This document shows positions 26,849 to 35,576 of a DNA stretch of 64,000 nt, in pieces (within the stretch, counting starts at the first letter, position 1; each line of letters begins with the position of its first letter). This DNA comes from Ignavibacteriota bacterium (lineage in GTDB: Bacteria; Bacteroidota; Ignavibacteria; Ignavibacteriales; Melioribacteraceae), in assembly GCA_002698995.1 (NCBI GenBank), contig PAAX01000002.1:186001-250000 (forward strand), in the 5' to 3' direction. A program made the translations under genes and the position numbers. The notes under the pieces are model-generated. The model made no database searches. It saw only the letters and a program-made list of their open reading frames with translations, and was not told the DNA's origin.

Positions 26849-27810
26849 CTGTATTTGTTTACTGCTTTTGTTAATCTATCCATTATTGCTATTCCAAGAT
26901 TTTCTTCCGGAACTCTTTCTACCAAAATTAAATCCAAATCCTCTAATTCAAATTCATGAAGCATACTGAATAAATTTGAGGCTGCTTCTATATAATCTCT
27001 TTTAGTCGATAGGATTTTAACAACGTCAAATTTTATTGATGATTTATTTTCAGAGAAAAACAATCCGCCGACTTTTTTATTTAATAAATCTGATTGATTA
27101 ACATCATTTAAAAATTTTATTTTTACTTTTGGTGCGTAATGAAACGGAAGCATACCGGGTGCAATCGGATTATCTGACACAGATTTTATTTTAATTTTTC
27201 CTACTACATTTTCTATTTGATTAACCGGTAAACCACCTGGTCTTAATAGAACAAATTCATCTTCAATAAAAGCTATAATTGTAGATTCAACTCCAACAGA
27301 ACATTTACCTCCGTCTAAAATGATACTCACTTTACTGCCAAGTTGATTTGCAACATGTTCGGCTGTTGTAGGACTTAATCTTGTAAACTTATTTGCACTT
27401 GGTGCAGCTATCGGCACTTCAGAAAGTTCAATTAATTTTAGAGCAATTTCATTATTCGGCATTCTTACTGCAACTGTGGGATGGCCCGATGTAACAATAT
27501 CGGGTACAAAATTTTTCTTTGGAAGAACCAATGTTAATGGTCCCGGCCAAAATTTTTTGATTAACTGATTTACTAATTTGTTTGGAATTTCAGCGATGTT
27601 TTCTAACTGATGCAATGAACTTACATGAAGAATTAAAGGATTGAACGACGGTCTTTTCTTTGCTTCAAATATTTTAGCGACTGCTTCCGGATCTAATCCA
27701 TTTGCTCCTAAACCGTAAACAGTTTCCGTAGGAAAAGCTGCTAATTCCCCTTTTTTTATTTTATCTGCTGCAAATTTTATGTTTTCAAATGTCGGTTGAT
27801 AAATATTCAT
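26845..27810 (-). CDS. L-threonylcarbamoyladenylate synthase, Sua5 type
   Basis: The protein has 321 residues. The N-terminal YrdC domain (residues ~1-205) contains AAFPTETVYGLGANG, KRPSFNPLILHVS, FWPGPLTLVL, VAVRMPN and APSANKFTRLSPTTAEHV. A C-terminal Sua5 domain (GMLPFHYAPK linker onward) distinguishes it from short TsaC. It makes threonylcarbamoyl-AMP for the t6A37 modification of tRNAs reading ANN codons. It is monocistronic, with its stop interlocked with the exporter gene. Confidence 0.93.
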   Translation of the reverse strand: MNIYQPTFENIKFAADKIKKGELAAFPTETVYGLGANGLDPEAVAKIFEAKKRPSFNPLILHVSSLHQLENIAEIPNKLVNQLIKKFWPGPLTLVLPKKNFVPDIVTSGHPTVAVRMPNNEIALKLIELSEVPIAAPSANKFTRLSPTTAEHVANQLGSKVSIILDGGKCSVGVESTIIAFIEDEFVLLRPGGLPVNQIENVVGKIKIKSVSDNPIAPGMLPFHYAPKVKIKFLNDVNQSDLLNKKVGGLFFSENKSSIKFDVVKILSTKRDYIEAASNLFSMLHEFELEDLDLILVERVPEENLGIAIMDRLTKAVNKYS

Positions 27811-27910
27811 ATTGCATGTATTTATTTTAGTGATTACAAACTTAACAATTATTTAGTCATTAAATCTTATCTTTAGCTGACTAATTTTTATTTAATAATG
27901 AGATTGAACT

Positions 27911-28663
27911 ATGAAAGAATTTAAAGAATTTGCAAAATTACTTGCTTTAGAAAGCGGCAAAATCATAAAAGATTATTTTAGAACTAATATTTCAGTTGAT
28001 ACAAAATCGGATGAAAGTCCTGTAACTATAGCAGATAAAAAATCTGAAGAAATTATGCGAAGCATGATCGAAAAATATTATCCATCACATGGAATTATTG
28101 GTGAAGAATTTGGTAGTATAAATGAAGATGCGGAGTACAAATGGGTTCTTGATCCAATTGACGGAACCAAAAGTTTTATCTCCGGGACAGTTACATTTGG
28201 AACTTTGATTGCACTTCTTAAAAACAATAAACCTATTATTGGTGTTATTAATCAGCCAATACTAAATGAATTGCTTGTAGGTAATAACGCAGTTACCGAA
28301 TTAAACGGGACTCAAGTTAAAGTTAGAAAATGTGAAAATCTCTCAGAAGCAGTTTTTCTTACAACCGATCATTTGAATATTCATAAATATCAAAATGGTG
28401 AAAAGTTTGAAAGGCTTATAAGAAAAGTAAAATTATACAGACAATGGGGTGACTGCTACGGTTATTATTTAGTTGCTACCGGATTTGCAGATATTATGAT
28501 TGACCCGATTATGAGTGCTTGGGATAAACTTGCATTAATCCCAATAATTAACGGTGCCGGCGGAAGAATTTCCGATTATCAAGGAAATGATCCTGTGATT
28601 GGAGAAAGTACAATTGCAACTTGCGGCTCAATTCATGAAGAAGTAATTAAAGCATTGAACTAG
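27911..28663 (+). CDS. hisN: Inositol-monophosphatase family phosphatase, HisN-like
   Basis: The protein has 250 residues. Metal-binding motifs are GEEFG (Glu), WVLDPIDGTKSFISG (DPIDGT), and MSAWDKLALIPIINGAGG (WD). The GTKSFI…FGTLIAL wording is closest to the histidinol-phosphate phosphatase branch (HisN) of the family. A general inositol or sugar monophosphatase cannot be excluded, and no other his gene is in the window. Its stop TAG interlocks with the next gene's stop inside the 8-bp palindrome AACTAGTT. Confidence 0.8.
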   Translation: MKEFKEFAKLLALESGKIIKDYFRTNISVDTKSDESPVTIADKKSEEIMRSMIEKYYPSHGIIGEEFGSINEDAEYKWVLDPIDGTKSFISGTVTFGTLIALLKNNKPIIGVINQPILNELLVGNNAVTELNGTQVKVRKCENLSEAVFLTTDHLNIHKYQNGEKFERLIRKVKLYRQWGDCYGYYLVATGFADIMIDPIMSAWDKLALIPIINGAGGRISDYQGNDPVIGESTIATCGSIHEEVIKALN

Positions 28664-28977
28664 TTATAACCTTTTAAAAAACCCTCTTCTTTCAATGTAG
28701 AAAATGATTTGTATGCTTTAATTGTAACCGAGTAAGTTTTGTAATATCCGGTTGATTCAACAACAACTCCTTCAACCTCTTTTTCAAGTTTAACATCTGC
28801 TAATAACTGATTAGCATCAATTAATTTATTATCAGAACGACCTTTATTATCTGGTATATTCTCAAATGCATAATAAATTCCTTTAACTGCATTCTTGTAT
28901 GCAATGTCTAATTCTTCATTAAAAGATTGGGCATTTATCGAAAAGCAGAACAATAAGGAGAGAACTAATATCTTCAT
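28660..28977 (-). CDS. Small secreted protein of unknown function
   Basis: The protein has 105 residues. A signal peptide (MKILVLSLLFCFSINAQ) is followed by an all-helix start (ELDIAYKNAVKGIYYAFENI) and a beta-rich second half (VEGVVVESTGYYKTYSVTIKAYKSF). There are no cysteines after the signal. I do not recognise the family. It has its own leader and lies convergent with hisN, sharing CTAG as the overlapping stops. Confidence 0.65.
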   Translation of the reverse strand: MKILVLSLLFCFSINAQSFNEELDIAYKNAVKGIYYAFENIPDNKGRSDNKLIDANQLLADVKLEKEVEGVVVESTGYYKTYSVTIKAYKSFSTLKEEGFLKGYN

Positions 28978-29081
28978 TTTTCATCCTCTTTATTTTAACT
29001 GATTAATTTTAATATAAAATTTACTATGAATCTTTTCAATCAATAATTCATCTTATTCATAAAAAATAAAGGATGTTAATA

Positions 29082-29423
29082 ATGAATGAAAATATAGTTA
29101 TTGGAACCGATGCTAATTTTAGAAGTGAAGTTTTAGAATCAAAAGTTCCTGTATTAGTTGATTTTTGGGCACCGTGGTGCGGGCCTTGCAGAATGGTTGC
29201 TCCCGTTGTTGAAGAAATAGCTAACGAATTAAAAGGTCAGTTAAAAGTAGTAAAATTAAACACTGATGAAAATTATGCTTCTGCAAGTCAATATAATATT
29301 ATGAGTATTCCTACTTTGGGAATTTTTATGAATGGACAACTTGTTAACTCAGTTGTGGGTGCAGTTCCTAAAGCATTTTTAATGCAGAAAATTGAACCGT
29401 ACTTAACAAAAGTTAATGCATAG
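29082..29423 (+). CDS. trxA: Thioredoxin
   Basis: The protein has 113 residues with the full thioredoxin fold: [22 protein letters not shown] with the WCGPC active site, and the cis-proline loop MSIPTLGIF. It is a cytoplasmic disulfide reductant. An ATG at 29073 is also in frame, but AAAGGA sits 9 nt before the ATG at 29082, which is taken as the start. It is a single-gene unit with a strong terminator. Confidence 0.95.
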   Translation: MNENIVIGTDANFRSEVLESKVPVLVDFWAPWCGPCRMVAPVVEEIANELKGQLKVVKLNTDENYASASQYNIMSIPTLGIFMNGQLVNSVVGAVPKAFLMQKIEPYLTKVNA

Positions 29424-29443
29424 CAATTAACTCAAGCCTCTAT

Positions 29444-29476
29444 AAACCGGAAGACTTCGTCATCTTCCGGTTTTTT
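29444..29476. terminator. Terminator after thioredoxin gene
   Basis: An 11-bp perfect stem AAACCGGAAGA/TCTTCCGGTTT with an 8-nt loop runs into TTTTTT. It touches the stop codon of the convergent exporter gene. Confidence 0.9.
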
Positions 29477-30206
29477 ATCCGTAAATTATCAACGTAACCG
29501 AAATAACAAACAGAAAAAATAAAATCAATTTACTGTACATCTGTGAAGACACCTTCTTAAATAAAAATGTACCAAGCAAATAACCGCTTATAATAAAAGG
29601 TAGAAATTTTACTGCATCAAGAAATATTGTTGAATTTGATAATCCTGTTACGGCATGAGTAAAAATTATTAATACCGAAGCAACAATAAAAAATCCGGTT
29701 ATTGCAGATTTCTGTTCTAATTTATCTTTTCCGGTTAGATAAAAATATATTAAAACCGGAGGACCATTAGTATTAAAAGCCCCACCCAGCATCCCGCTGA
29801 AAAGTCCGAATAAGTATCCCCATTTTAAGTTCATTGTTCGCGGTTTAATAAAATTTGTGGCAGACATAATAACAAAGAGCAAAATTACAATTCCCAAAAT
29901 CCTCTGAAATAAATCTGGATCGGCTTTGGACAGAACAAATACTCCAATTGGAATTCCGATAAAAGAACCGATGTATAAAAATCTAAGACTTTTGAAATCG
30001 ATACTTTTTCTTAATTGAATTGATAAAAGAATGTTTACAACAAATCCCGCCAAAGCCCCTAATGGAACCGCATATTTAATTCCAACAACCAAAGAAATTA
30101 ATGGAATTGAAGTTAAAGCAAATCCGAATCCGGTTAAACCTTGATTAAAAGCTGCCGTAAATAAGATTAAACCAATCAATAAAAAGGTAACTGAGAAAAT
30201 TTCCAT
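29475..30206 (-). CDS. TauE/SafE family exporter (second copy)
   Basis: The protein has 243 residues with about eight helices. Family repeats are FNQGLTGFGFALTSIPLISL in the first half and LGGAFNTNGPPVLIYFYLTG in the second. The GAFNTNGPP motif differs from the copy at 26099, so the two are not a recent duplication and probably carry different anions. The ATG at 30206 is preferred to a TTG two codons upstream. Confidence 0.85.
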   Translation of the reverse strand: MEIFSVTFLLIGLILFTAAFNQGLTGFGFALTSIPLISLVVGIKYAVPLGALAGFVVNILLSIQLRKSIDFKSLRFLYIGSFIGIPIGVFVLSKADPDLFQRILGIVILLFVIMSATNFIKPRTMNLKWGYLFGLFSGMLGGAFNTNGPPVLIYFYLTGKDKLEQKSAITGFFIVASVLIIFTHAVTGLSNSTIFLDAVKFLPFIISGYLLGTFLFKKVSSQMYSKLILFFLFVISVTLIIYG

Positions 30207-30299
30207 ACCCAAATATAATTATTCTTTTAGGAAACTTTACTTCTTAGCATTCGTCTTAATTTATGAAACTAAGCAAAACTAAATATTCCGGGGGGAATT

Positions 30300-31154
30300 A
30301 TGAAAAAGACAACTTCAACAATAATATTTTTAACTGCATTTTTACTTCTTCTGGGAGCTGCAACAGCAGAATCACTTTTTAATGATCCGGTAAGATTCAC
30401 TTTCACAGAAAATGGAAAGAAATATGAAGTTACTTTAGAGAATGATAAAATAGTTTCTCTTTATATTAATGATGAAGCCGTTCCAGAAGAAGATTTCTAT
30501 CTTTATGAAGATATGATTATGGAAAAGCATCAAGAAGTAAAAGAAGGATTGAAAAAACTTGATGGTGAACTTGAAAATTTAGATGAAAATCTTGCCAAAA
30601 TGGATGAAGAATTAGAAGAGCTGAGTATTACACTGAACGGACTTGATATAAATTTAAATATCGATAGTGATGAGATTAGAAGATCTGTTGAGCATGCTAT
30701 GGAATCGATGAAAGATTTTGATGTAAATATCAGCTTTGATGACAGTCATTTTAAAATGAACATGGATCAGTTAAAAGAAAATTTAGATGAATTGAAAAAT
30801 ATTCATGTATCAATTGATGAAGACAGAATTGAACTTGCTCTTGAAAATTTAGATGAGCAGTTAAGTAAAATTAATATTGATCTGAGCGACTTAAAAAATC
30901 TAAAAGTTGAATTAAAAGATGAGATGAACAATCTTAAAGCCGAATTAAACGGCTTGGATATTGAGCTTGAAGAACTTTCAGAATTTATTGACGTTATGAA
31001 AAAAGAACTTGTTAAAGATGGATTAATTGAAAGCGAAGATGACTTGATTAACATAAAATATAAAAACGGAAATCTCTATATAAACAATAAAATTGTTCCG
31101 GAAGAACTTCAAGAAAAGTATAAAAATATGAGAGAAGAATTCAAAACAAAGTAA
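30300..31154 (+). CDS. Secreted coiled-coil protein with duplicated end motif
   Basis: The protein has 284 residues. A signal peptide ends near ATAES. Residues ~75-240 are heptad-like, leucine- and acid-rich helix (LDGELENLDENLAKMDEE). The two flanks carry related sequences: KIVSLYINDEAVPEEDF near residue 50 and GNLYINNKIVPEELQ near residue 262. GGGGGGAATT precedes the ATG, an unusually G-rich ribosome site. The function is unknown; a rod-shaped periplasmic protein with matching ends is what the sequence shows. It abuts the convergent TPM gene stop to stop. Confidence 0.7.
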   Translation: MKKTTSTIIFLTAFLLLLGAATAESLFNDPVRFTFTENGKKYEVTLENDKIVSLYINDEAVPEEDFYLYEDMIMEKHQEVKEGLKKLDGELENLDENLAKMDEELEELSITLNGLDINLNIDSDEIRRSVEHAMESMKDFDVNISFDDSHFKMNMDQLKENLDELKNIHVSIDEDRIELALENLDEQLSKINIDLSDLKNLKVELKDEMNNLKAELNGLDIELEELSEFIDVMKKELVKDGLIESEDDLINIKYKNGNLYINNKIVPEELQEKYKNMREEFKTK

Positions 31155-31610
31155 TTACAAAACTACTTTGTTTGAAAGCTCGTTAGTGTCATCAGATTTA
31201 ATTGGGAAATGTTTACTTAAAATGTTTCCCACTTTTTCTATTCCGGTAACAACTCCTTTAGCAAAATCCCCTTTCAAAAAGAATTGAAGCATTTCATCTT
31301 TTACATTTTCCCATGTTGATGGATCAACTTTTTCATTTATACCGGAATCAGCGAGAATATAAAATTTCTTTTTCTCCAAAACTATGTAAATCAGAATTCC
31401 GGTTTTGTCTCTTGTCTTATCCATTCCAAGCTTAAAGAATTCTTCTTCTGCAAGTTGACGCAAATCATTTTTACTTTTTAATAAAGGAAGTTTTTCTTTT
31501 ATACTTACTCTAATTTCTCCCGAAGTTATTTTCTCCATTTCGCCGATTTTATTCGAAATTCTTAAAAAGTCATCGTCACTGAAATAATTATAAACCAGAT
31601 CCTTTTTCAT
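31155..31610 (-). CDS. TPM-domain protein
   Basis: The protein has 151 residues. It matches the TPM (YgcG/Psb32-like) domain: an N-terminal helix, ITSGEIRVSIKEK, then TGILIYIVLEKKKFYILADSGINEKV, the core beta-alpha-beta unit. Unlike most TPM proteins it has no signal peptide and no membrane anchor, which is a notable reduction. The ATG at 31610 is chosen because GAGGGATAGA precedes it, over an ATG four codons earlier. The biochemical role of the family is not settled. Its stop abuts that of the previous gene (TAATTA). Confidence 0.75.
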   Translation of the reverse strand: MKKDLVYNYFSDDDFLRISNKIGEMEKITSGEIRVSIKEKLPLLKSKNDLRQLAEEEFFKLGMDKTRDKTGILIYIVLEKKKFYILADSGINEKVDPSTWENVKDEMLQFFLKGDFAKGVVTGIEKVGNILSKHFPIKSDDTNELSNKVVL

Positions 31611-31725
31611 TCTATCCCTCATTATTATAACCCAAATTTAATTCCCTCAAATTGATTAATCAAACCGTCAATGGTATATTTCATATTTATTTTTGTACGA
31701 AATGTTTTTAGAAAAGGAGACTTAA

Positions 31726-33360
31726 ATGGAATTGAAGTTAGAAAAGTTAAATGAATTTGAAGGAAGAAAAGGTCCTCTATTACTGGTTATTATGGATGGA
31801 GTTGCTTACGGAAGAATGGATGAAAGTGATGCTGTTTATCTGGCTAAAACTCCTAATCTTGATAAATTATTGAATGATATTCCACTGCAGACAAAGTTAA
31901 AAGCTCATGGTCCTGCAGTAGGACTCCCATCCGAAGATGATATGGGAAATAGTGAAGTTGGTCATAATGCACTTGGCGCCGGAAGAGTTTTTGCTCAAGG
32001 TGCAAAGCTGGTAAATCGTTCTTTTGAATCGGGTGAAATCTTCCAATCTGATAATTGGAAAAATGTTATTCAGCATGGTAAAAATGGCGGAACAGTTCAT
32101 TTTATTGGACTCCTTTCAGACGGAAATGTTCACTCTCATATTAATCATTGGTTTGCGTTAGTTAATAAATGTGCTGAGGAAGGAATTCAAAAAGTAAGAC
32201 TTCATATTCTTATAGATGGACGCGATGTAGGTGAAAAAAGTGCTATGGATTATGTTAATCCCACCGAAGAATTGTTGAAAAAGATTAATTCAGAAAAAGG
32301 ATTTGATTATAAGATTGCAAGCGGCGGCGGCAGAATGATTACAACAATGGATAGATATAATGCCGATTGGTCAATTGTAGAAAGAGGATGGAAAGCACAT
32401 GTACTTGGTGAAGCCCGCCATTTCAAATCAGCAGAAGAAGCTGTAACCACAATGTACAATGAAGATCCGAAAATTATTGATCAGTATTTGGAATCATTCG
32501 TAATAGTTGATGATAATGATAATCCGGTTGGTACTATTGAAGATGGTGATGCGGTTGTATTTATCAACTTTAGAGGTGATAGAGCAATTGAAATTTCAAA
32601 AGCATTTGAAGATGAAATTTTTGACAAATTTGATAGAAAGAGAAAACCAAATGTATTTTATGCGGGAATGATGGAATATGACGGTGATTTACATATTCCA
32701 AAGAATTATTTGGTTTCACCTCCGGCGATTGATAGAACTATAAGTGAATACTTATGTAATGCAGAAGTTAAATCTTTTGCTATTTCAGAGACACAAAAGT
32801 TTGGACATGTTACATATTTCTGGAATGGAAATCGTTCAGGTTATATTAATAAAAATTTAGAGACATACGTAGAAATTCCTTCTGATAAAATTGCGTTTGA
32901 TAAAGCTCCCAAAATGAAAGCTCCCGAGATAACTGAAAAAACTATTGAATTCTTAAAATCGGGTGAATACAAATTCGGCAGAATAAATTATCCTAATGGT
33001 GATATGGTTGGACATACAGGTGTAATGGAAGCCGCAATTGAAGCAGTTGAAACTGTTGATGAAGGAATAGGAAAACTCCTTCCTATAATTGACGAACTTG
33101 GCGGAATAGCAATCATTACTGCAGATCATGGAAATGCTGATGAAATGTTTAATATGAAAAACGGCAAAAAGGATGTGAAAACTGCTCACACATTAAATCC
33201 GGTTCCTTTTGTAATTTATGATTCTAATTATAATGGTGAGTATAAAATGGCAGATGTTAAAAATCCGGGATTAACAAATATTGCCGGTACAATTTTGAAT
33301 CTGCTTGGTTACAAAAATGTTGACGGGTATGATCAATCATTAATTACATTTGAGAAATAA
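31726..33360 (+). CDS. gpmI: 2,3-bisphosphoglycerate-independent phosphoglycerate mutase
   Basis: The protein has 544 residues. Alkaline-phosphatase-fold metal and catalytic residues are in VIMDGVAYG (Asp), GNSEVGHNALGAG (phosphoserine nucleophile), IDGRDVGEKSA, SGGGRMITTMDRYNADW, and ITADHGNADEM (Asp-His), all diagnostic for GpmI. It interconverts 3- and 2-phosphoglycerate in glycolysis and gluconeogenesis using Mn2+. AAAAGGAGACTTAA precedes the ATG. It is monocistronic, with a strong terminator after the stop. Confidence 0.96.
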   Translation: MELKLEKLNEFEGRKGPLLLVIMDGVAYGRMDESDAVYLAKTPNLDKLLNDIPLQTKLKAHGPAVGLPSEDDMGNSEVGHNALGAGRVFAQGAKLVNRSFESGEIFQSDNWKNVIQHGKNGGTVHFIGLLSDGNVHSHINHWFALVNKCAEEGIQKVRLHILIDGRDVGEKSAMDYVNPTEELLKKINSEKGFDYKIASGGGRMITTMDRYNADWSIVERGWKAHVLGEARHFKSAEEAVTTMYNEDPKIIDQYLESFVIVDDNDNPVGTIEDGDAVVFINFRGDRAIEISKAFEDEIFDKFDRKRKPNVFYAGMMEYDGDLHIPKNYLVSPPAIDRTISEYLCNAEVKSFAISETQKFGHVTYFWNGNRSGYINKNLETYVEIPSDKIAFDKAPKMKAPEITEKTIEFLKSGEYKFGRINYPNGDMVGHTGVMEAAIEAVETVDEGIGKLLPIIDELGGIAIITADHGNADEMFNMKNGKKDVKTAHTLNPVPFVIYDSNYNGEYKMADVKNPGLTNIAGTILNLLGYKNVDGYDQSLITFEK

Positions 33361-33367
33361 TTTTGTG

Positions 33368-33403
33368 AAACATCAGAGGTTTTAAAGGCCTCTGATGTTT
33401 TTT
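33368..33403 (+). terminator. Terminator of gpmI
   Basis: A perfect 12-bp stem AAACATCAGAGG/CCTCTGATGTTT with a 9-nt loop runs into Ts, starting 7 nt after the stop codon. Confidence 0.92.
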
Positions 33404-33514
33404 ATCTGCATACAGCATTAAAAATTTTTATTTGACGTTTAATCTCCCTCCATTAAAAATCAATCGTCTTCCTATGGAAATTTTTGATTAGATTTATCTG
33501 AGGTATAAAAGAAG

Positions 33515-33548
33515 AAATTCCGACAATCTCTAAGATTGCCGGAATTTT
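33515..33548. terminator. Terminator hairpin facing gpmI (T9SS cargo gene)
   Basis: AAATTCCG-CAATCT pairs with AGATTG-CGGAATTT around CTA, with one internal mismatch. It lies 40 nt past the stop of the minus-strand gene ending at 33588 and could act in both directions. Confidence 0.75.
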
Positions 33549-33587
33549 ATTATCGAATCTATTGTCTGATATCTTAAAGTCTTAATT

Positions 33588-35045
33588 CTATTTAATCATC
33601 AGCATTTTGCGGGAGGTAGTATAATTTCCACTACTTAATTTATAGATATAAACTCCACTTGGTAAATTTTCCGCATTAAAATTTACTTTATAAGTACCGG
33701 CAGATTTTTGTTCATTTACTAAAGTCGCAACTTCTCTTCCCAAAATATCAAAAACTTTTAAGATTACATGCTCATTATTTGGTATTGAATACTCGATAAT
33801 TGTAGTTGGGTTGAATGGATTTGGGTAGTTTTGTGATAAATAAAAATCATCAAGATTAATCTTCTTTTCATCAACGTCACCATATATATCAAATCGTTTA
33901 ACACCAAATAATTGAGTTCTGTTTTCAACACTATCTGCCCAAATTGAATAAGTTAAATGTCCGTATTGAAAATAGAAACTGCCAACAGCAGGTTTAGAAA
34001 CTTTATGTTTTAAAGGTACAGAAAGAATTTTATGATAGTAGTCGAATTCAGATCGAGATTCTGCTACTTTTATAAAAAGCGAGTCATTATTCTTATATCT
34101 ATAAACAAACGGATGATAAGGATTATTCTCTTTACCAATTATTGGAACTAATAATCCATCAAAGTATTCTATTTCACCTTCAATATCTAAGTAAAAATCA
34201 AAATTACTGTATTGATTGTTGTTCACATTATAAAGATCTACTAACTTTTGCTTAATTTCTTCTTCATCCAAATAACTTACAAAGAAAGAGGCATCACCCC
34301 AATTTCCTCTATAAGTATTATAGGAAATTACATTATCGATTAAGATTATTTCTTCAGAAACTACATTCGATTTGATTGATTTCATAACGATCTTAGTATT
34401 ACTATCAGCAGTTACTTTTTCGCATATTAAAACAAATTTATCATTCCCATTTACAAAGGATTGAATATTATGATAATAAACTCCTTCTTTTGAAGTAAAT
34501 ACTTCCTTAAGATTATATAAACTATCCTGAAAATAAGCAAAATATAGATTGTTATTTTTGGTGAAAGTAAGCGCTAAATAATTTTCTCCATACATATCAT
34601 ACGCAAATCTGGGATTTGTTTCATCATCTTCACCAGAAAGCAGAATTTTTGTATCGCTCCAATTTTCATCTTCAGAAGATTTAGTTTTATAATAAAGATC
34701 AAAGTTACCGGATTTATTTGATTCCCAAATTATCAATCCATCTCTTCCCCATGCAGGTTCTGAGGAAACTGCATTTCTGTTAATAAATTGATTATCCGTT
34801 ATAAATATTGGTGAAGAAAACGAATCGGTCAAATTATCATAAGTAAGCATAACAATATTTATTGATCGTCCTTCCCTAATTTCGCTTAAAAAGAAAGAGG
34901 GAATTCCATGTGGAAAATTCATGGGTTGAAGCGGCATGCTTGGATTGTCATAACTAAGAGAGTCATTTGTAATTTGAATAACATCTCTTGTTTGTGCTAT
35001 TATTGAAATCATTAAAATAAAAAAATGCAAAAGAAAGATTTTCAT
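33588..35045 (-). CDS. T9SS cargo: secreted beta-propeller-like protein with type A sorting domain
   Basis: The protein has 485 residues. A signal peptide (MKIFLLHFFILMISIIAQ) is followed by repeated blocks with aspartate/asparagine-rich beta strands (GLIIWESNKSGNFDLYYKTK, FAYDMYGENYLALTFTKN) that look like TolB-type propeller blades. The last ~85 residues are a type IX secretion sorting domain (QNYPNPFNPTTIIEYSIP, VFDILGREVATLV, PSGVYIYKL). It is therefore exported to the surface. The substrate or binding partner is unknown. No T9SS machinery gene is in the window. Confidence 0.88.
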   Translation of the reverse strand: MKIFLLHFFILMISIIAQTRDVIQITNDSLSYDNPSMPLQPMNFPHGIPSFFLSEIREGRSINIVMLTYDNLTDSFSSPIFITDNQFINRNAVSSEPAWGRDGLIIWESNKSGNFDLYYKTKSSEDENWSDTKILLSGEDDETNPRFAYDMYGENYLALTFTKNNNLYFAYFQDSLYNLKEVFTSKEGVYYHNIQSFVNGNDKFVLICEKVTADSNTKIVMKSIKSNVVSEEIILIDNVISYNTYRGNWGDASFFVSYLDEEEIKQKLVDLYNVNNNQYSNFDFYLDIEGEIEYFDGLLVPIIGKENNPYHPFVYRYKNNDSLFIKVAESRSEFDYYHKILSVPLKHKVSKPAVGSFYFQYGHLTYSIWADSVENRTQLFGVKRFDIYGDVDEKKINLDDFYLSQNYPNPFNPTTIIEYSIPNNEHVILKVFDILGREVATLVNEQKSAGTYKVNFNAENLPSGVYIYKLSSGNYTTSRKMLMIK

Positions 35046-35576
35046 TTCATTATCCCTTATTCAAGCTGCATATTTGTAATCAAGATTGAACTTAATTCTT
35101 TGTACACATTTTTTAATACTTATTCTCGTCTAGATTAAAATAAAATCATAAAATCAATTCAGGAAACCCCGAAATCACCTTTTTACAATCCCACCTAAAT
35201 TGTAATTCTATTTTCGGGGTTACAATGTAACAGAGTTTATGAGAAGAAACTCTCTCTTTAATCTATTGTCATTTATGTATATGAAATAAGTATTTTTCTT
35301 TAGCTCAGCTTCAAGAGCATTGATTTTTACATCAACGCTCTTTTCAGCTTTGTCATCCCCTGAAGTAAAACAATATTGTGATGACTTAGTCACGTTGGAA
35401 GGTTGAATCTTATTTATTTTAGTAATACGTCGATCACTTTTCATTTCATAATTTTCTTTATTGATTATAGGGCAATTAATATGCCATGCATAGAAAAGTG
35501 AATAAACCCAATTTTTGAGGAATTTAGTAATTCACAAATATGAATATTTTTCGTAGTGTGTGAAAAATTATACAGG
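35046..35576. other. Longest gap: hairpin-rich region with a doubtful 74-codon frame
   Basis: This is the only gap over 300 bp. It holds a nested inverted repeat at 35165-35221 (AACCCCGAAAT with ATTTTCGGGGTT, enclosing TTACAAT/ATTGTAA), a 7-bp hairpin at 35232-35253 (AGAGTTT/AAACTCT), a long imperfect hairpin at 35307-35349 (AAGAGCATTGAT against ATCAACGCTCTT, flanked by AGCT), and TGACTTAGTCA at 35382-35392. A minus-strand frame (35220-35444, 74 codons) covers the last three, and its stop codon touches the first repeat. Its sequence resembles nothing I know. A structured RNA or a small repetitive element fits better than a protein. Nothing stands out in the outer flanks. Confidence 0.5.

Noticed and set aside
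26099-30206. Recent duplication of the two TauE/SafE genes
   Set aside because: Their signature segments differ strongly (NVNAGGGSS against NQGLTGFGF; GFIQVGVGF against GGAFNTNGPP), so they are old paralogues.
30803-31054. 83-codon minus-strand frame, very serine-rich
   Set aside because: It is the complement of the acidic, leucine-rich coiled coil and reflects that repeat composition.
35220-35444. 74-codon minus-strand frame as a protein gene
   Set aside because: It overlaps several strong hairpins and shows no domain, signal or ribosome site. It is kept only as part of the intergenic region entry.
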